A stretch of DNA of 5,456 nucleotides from Pseudomonadota bacterium. GTDB lineage: Bacteria; Pseudomonadota; Gammaproteobacteria; Burkholderiales; SG8-39. The DNA lies in assembly GCA_021825225.1 (NCBI GenBank), contig JAKAIH010000216.1, forward strand, positions 1 through 5,456, in the 5' to 3' direction. The translations under genes were made by a program, and so were the position numbers. The first letter of the stretch is position 1; every line of letters starts with the position of its first letter. This document shows positions 4,090-5,456 of the stretch, piece after piece. The notes beneath the pieces were generated by a model. That model did no database searches, had not been told where the DNA came from, and was given only the letters and a program-made list of their open reading frames with translations.

Positions 4090-5456
4090 ATGCCGGGACT
4101 ATCGTCCGCAGACCACAGGGTCAGCCCGCCAAGGGTGACTATCCCGCGCGACTATAACGCCGCGCACGACCTGATCGAGCGCAATCTCAAGGCAGGGCGC
4201 GCGGGCAAGACCGCGTTCATCGACGATGCGGGCAGCATCAGCTACGGTGAGCTGGCCGAGCGCGTGAACCGCGCCGGCAACGCGCTCAAGGGCCTGGGCC
4301 TTGGGCTCGAGGATCGCATCATGCTGGCGCAGCTGGACACGGTGGATTTCCCCAGCGTGTTTCTCGGTGCGATCAAGGCCGGCATCGTGCCCATCGCCGG
4401 CAATACGTTGCTCACCACGGCGGACTACGAGTACATGCTCAACGACAGCCGCGCCAAGGCGCTGGTGGTGTCGGAGCAATTGCTGCCTACGTTCGCTCCC
4501 TTGTTCGGCAAGCTGCCGTTCCTGAAGCATGTGCTCGTATCGGGCAAGGACGCGCACGGCCATCTGTCGCTGGCGCAGCTGATGCAAACCGCGGCGAAGG
4601 AATGCGAACCCGCGCCGACTACCTGCGACGATGCATGCTTCTGGCTCTATTCCTCGGGCTCGACCGGCATGCCCAAAGGCACGGTGCACATGCACTCGCA
4701 CCTGATCCAGACGGCCGAACTCTACGCGCGGCCGGTGCTGGGCATACGCGAAGACGATGTGGTGTTCTCGGCGGCGAAGCTGTTCTTCGCCTACGGCCTG
4801 GGCAATTCCCTGACCTTCCCGATGTCGGTCGGCGCCACCGCGATACTCATGGCGGAGCGCCCTACGCCGGCTGCGGTATTTCAGCGTCTGCAGCAAAAGC
4901 GGCCGACGATTTTCTACGGCGTGCCGACTCTCTACGCGGCGCTGCTCGCGAGCCCCGAGCTGCCCAAGCGCGAGGCGCTGAATCTGCGCATGTGCACCTC
5001 CGCGGGTGAGGCGCTCCCGGCCGACATCGGGGAGCGCTGGACTCGTCACTTCGGCGTCGAGATCCTGGACGGCATCGGATCGACGGAGATGCTGCACATT
5101 TTCGTTTCGAACCGGCCGGGCGAGGTGCGCTATGGCACGACCGGCAAAGCCGTTCCCGGCTATGCGCTGCGCGTAGTCGACGACGCGGGCAATCCGGTGA
5201 AGCAGGGCGAGATCGGCGAATTGCAGATCAACGGTCCTACCAGTGCCGCCTGTTACTGGAACAACCGCGCCAAGAGTCGCGCGACGTTCATGGGCGACTG
5301 GACGCGCAGCGGCGACAAGTACACCGTGGACGAGGCGGGCTACTATACCTATTCGGGGCGCACCGACGACATGCTCAAGGTGGGCGGCATTTATGTCTCG
5401 CCATTCGAAGTCGAGGGCGCGCTGCTGAGCCATCCGGATGTACTCGAGGTGGCGGT
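4090..5456 (+). CDS. bclA: Benzoate-CoA ligase (N-terminal 455 residues; C-terminus off the right edge)
   Basis: This enzyme activates benzoate with ATP and CoA to benzoyl-CoA, giving AMP and pyrophosphate. It is the entry step of both the aerobic box route and the anaerobic reductive route. It belongs to the ANL adenylate-forming superfamily. Visible motifs in order are the phosphate loop YSSGSTGMPKG (187-197), FFAYGLGN (232-239), which is typical of benzoate-CoA ligases and contributes to the aryl pocket, TSAGEALP, DGIGSTEMLH (327-336, motif A5), SGDKY (407-411, motif A7) and YSGRTDDMLKVGG (421-433, the hinge region before the C-terminal domain). The family is about 525-530 residues, so roughly the last 70, including the catalytic lysine of motif A10, lie outside the window. 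The start at 4090 is supported by AGGAGGAGA. Its place after the binding protein and opposite boxR-boxC fits benzoate as substrate; a hydroxybenzoate-CoA ligase is a close alternative that context makes less likely. Confidence 0.92.
   Translation, partial: MPGLSSADHRVSPPRVTIPRDYNAAHDLIERNLKAGRAGKTAFIDDAGSISYGELAERVNRAGNALKGLGLGLEDRIMLAQLDTVDFPSVFLGAIKAGIVPIAGNTLLTTADYEYMLNDSRAKALVVSEQLLPTFAPLFGKLPFLKHVLVSGKDAHGHLSLAQLMQTAAKECEPAPTTCDDACFWLYSSGSTGMPKGTVHMHSHLIQTAELYARPVLGIREDDVVFSAAKLFFAYGLGNSLTFPMSVGATAILMAERPTPAAVFQRLQQKRPTIFYGVPTLYAALLASPELPKREALNLRMCTSAGEALPADIGERWTRHFGVEILDGIGSTEMLHIFVSNRPGEVRYGTTGKAVPGYALRVVDDAGNPVKQGEIGELQINGPTSAACYWNNRAKSRATFMGDWTRSGDKYTVDEAGYYTYSGRTDDMLKVGGIYVSPFEVEGALLSHPDVLEVA

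Noticed and set aside
4099..5433. Minus-strand open frame of 444 codons opposite bcl
   Set aside because: It mirrors the benzoate-CoA ligase codon pattern, is rich in Arg/His/Ala, has no recognisable domain, and the sense strand encodes all ANL motifs in order.
1..5456. CRISPR arrays, tRNA or rRNA genes, insertion sequences
   Set aside because: No regularly spaced repeats, transposase-like protein, terminal inverted repeats or RNA gene signature was seen; the window is almost fully coding with a single 127-base control region.

Overview
The window is about 63% GC by eye and carries part of an aerobic benzoate degradation (box) gene cluster. In this pathway benzoate is activated to benzoyl-CoA, epoxidised by BoxA/BoxB, and the ring is then cleaved by BoxC. 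The gene set (BoxC-type crotonase, BoxR-type regulator fused to a shikimate-kinase-like domain, branched-chain-amino-acid-type binding protein, benzoate-CoA ligase) fits a betaproteobacterium of the Azoarcus/Thauera/Burkholderiales kind. No 16S or other phylogenetic marker is present, so this is an inference.

There are two divergent transcription units. On the minus strand, boxR (1787 to 900) is followed after 15 bases by boxC, which starts at 884 and runs off the left edge; boxB and boxA may lie further left. On the plus strand, a tight series follows: a periplasmic binding protein (1915-3051), a flavodoxin (3055-3531), a small DUF4863/PnbB-like cupin (3570-4034) and a benzoate-CoA ligase (4090 to the right edge, incomplete). 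Gaps between these genes are 3, 38 and 55 bases, with no convincing terminator. Transporter permease and ATPase genes are not in view and may lie downstream.

The two units are separated by a compact control region (1788-1914). It holds two identical 12-bp perfect palindromes, GCATTATAATGC, with centres 30 bp apart. Each contains a consensus TATAAT on both strands. The right-hand palindrome can serve as the -10 of a rightward promoter (-35 at 1819-1824) and of a leftward promoter (-35 at 1866-1861), each with a 16-bp spacer. The simplest model is that BoxR binds the palindromes, blocks both promoters, and is released when benzoyl-CoA occupies its kinase-like domain.

Together the genes would capture benzoate in the periplasm, activate it to benzoyl-CoA in the cytoplasm, sense that product, and open the epoxidised ring. 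The roles of the flavodoxin and of the small metal-cupin protein are the main unexplained parts of the locus.
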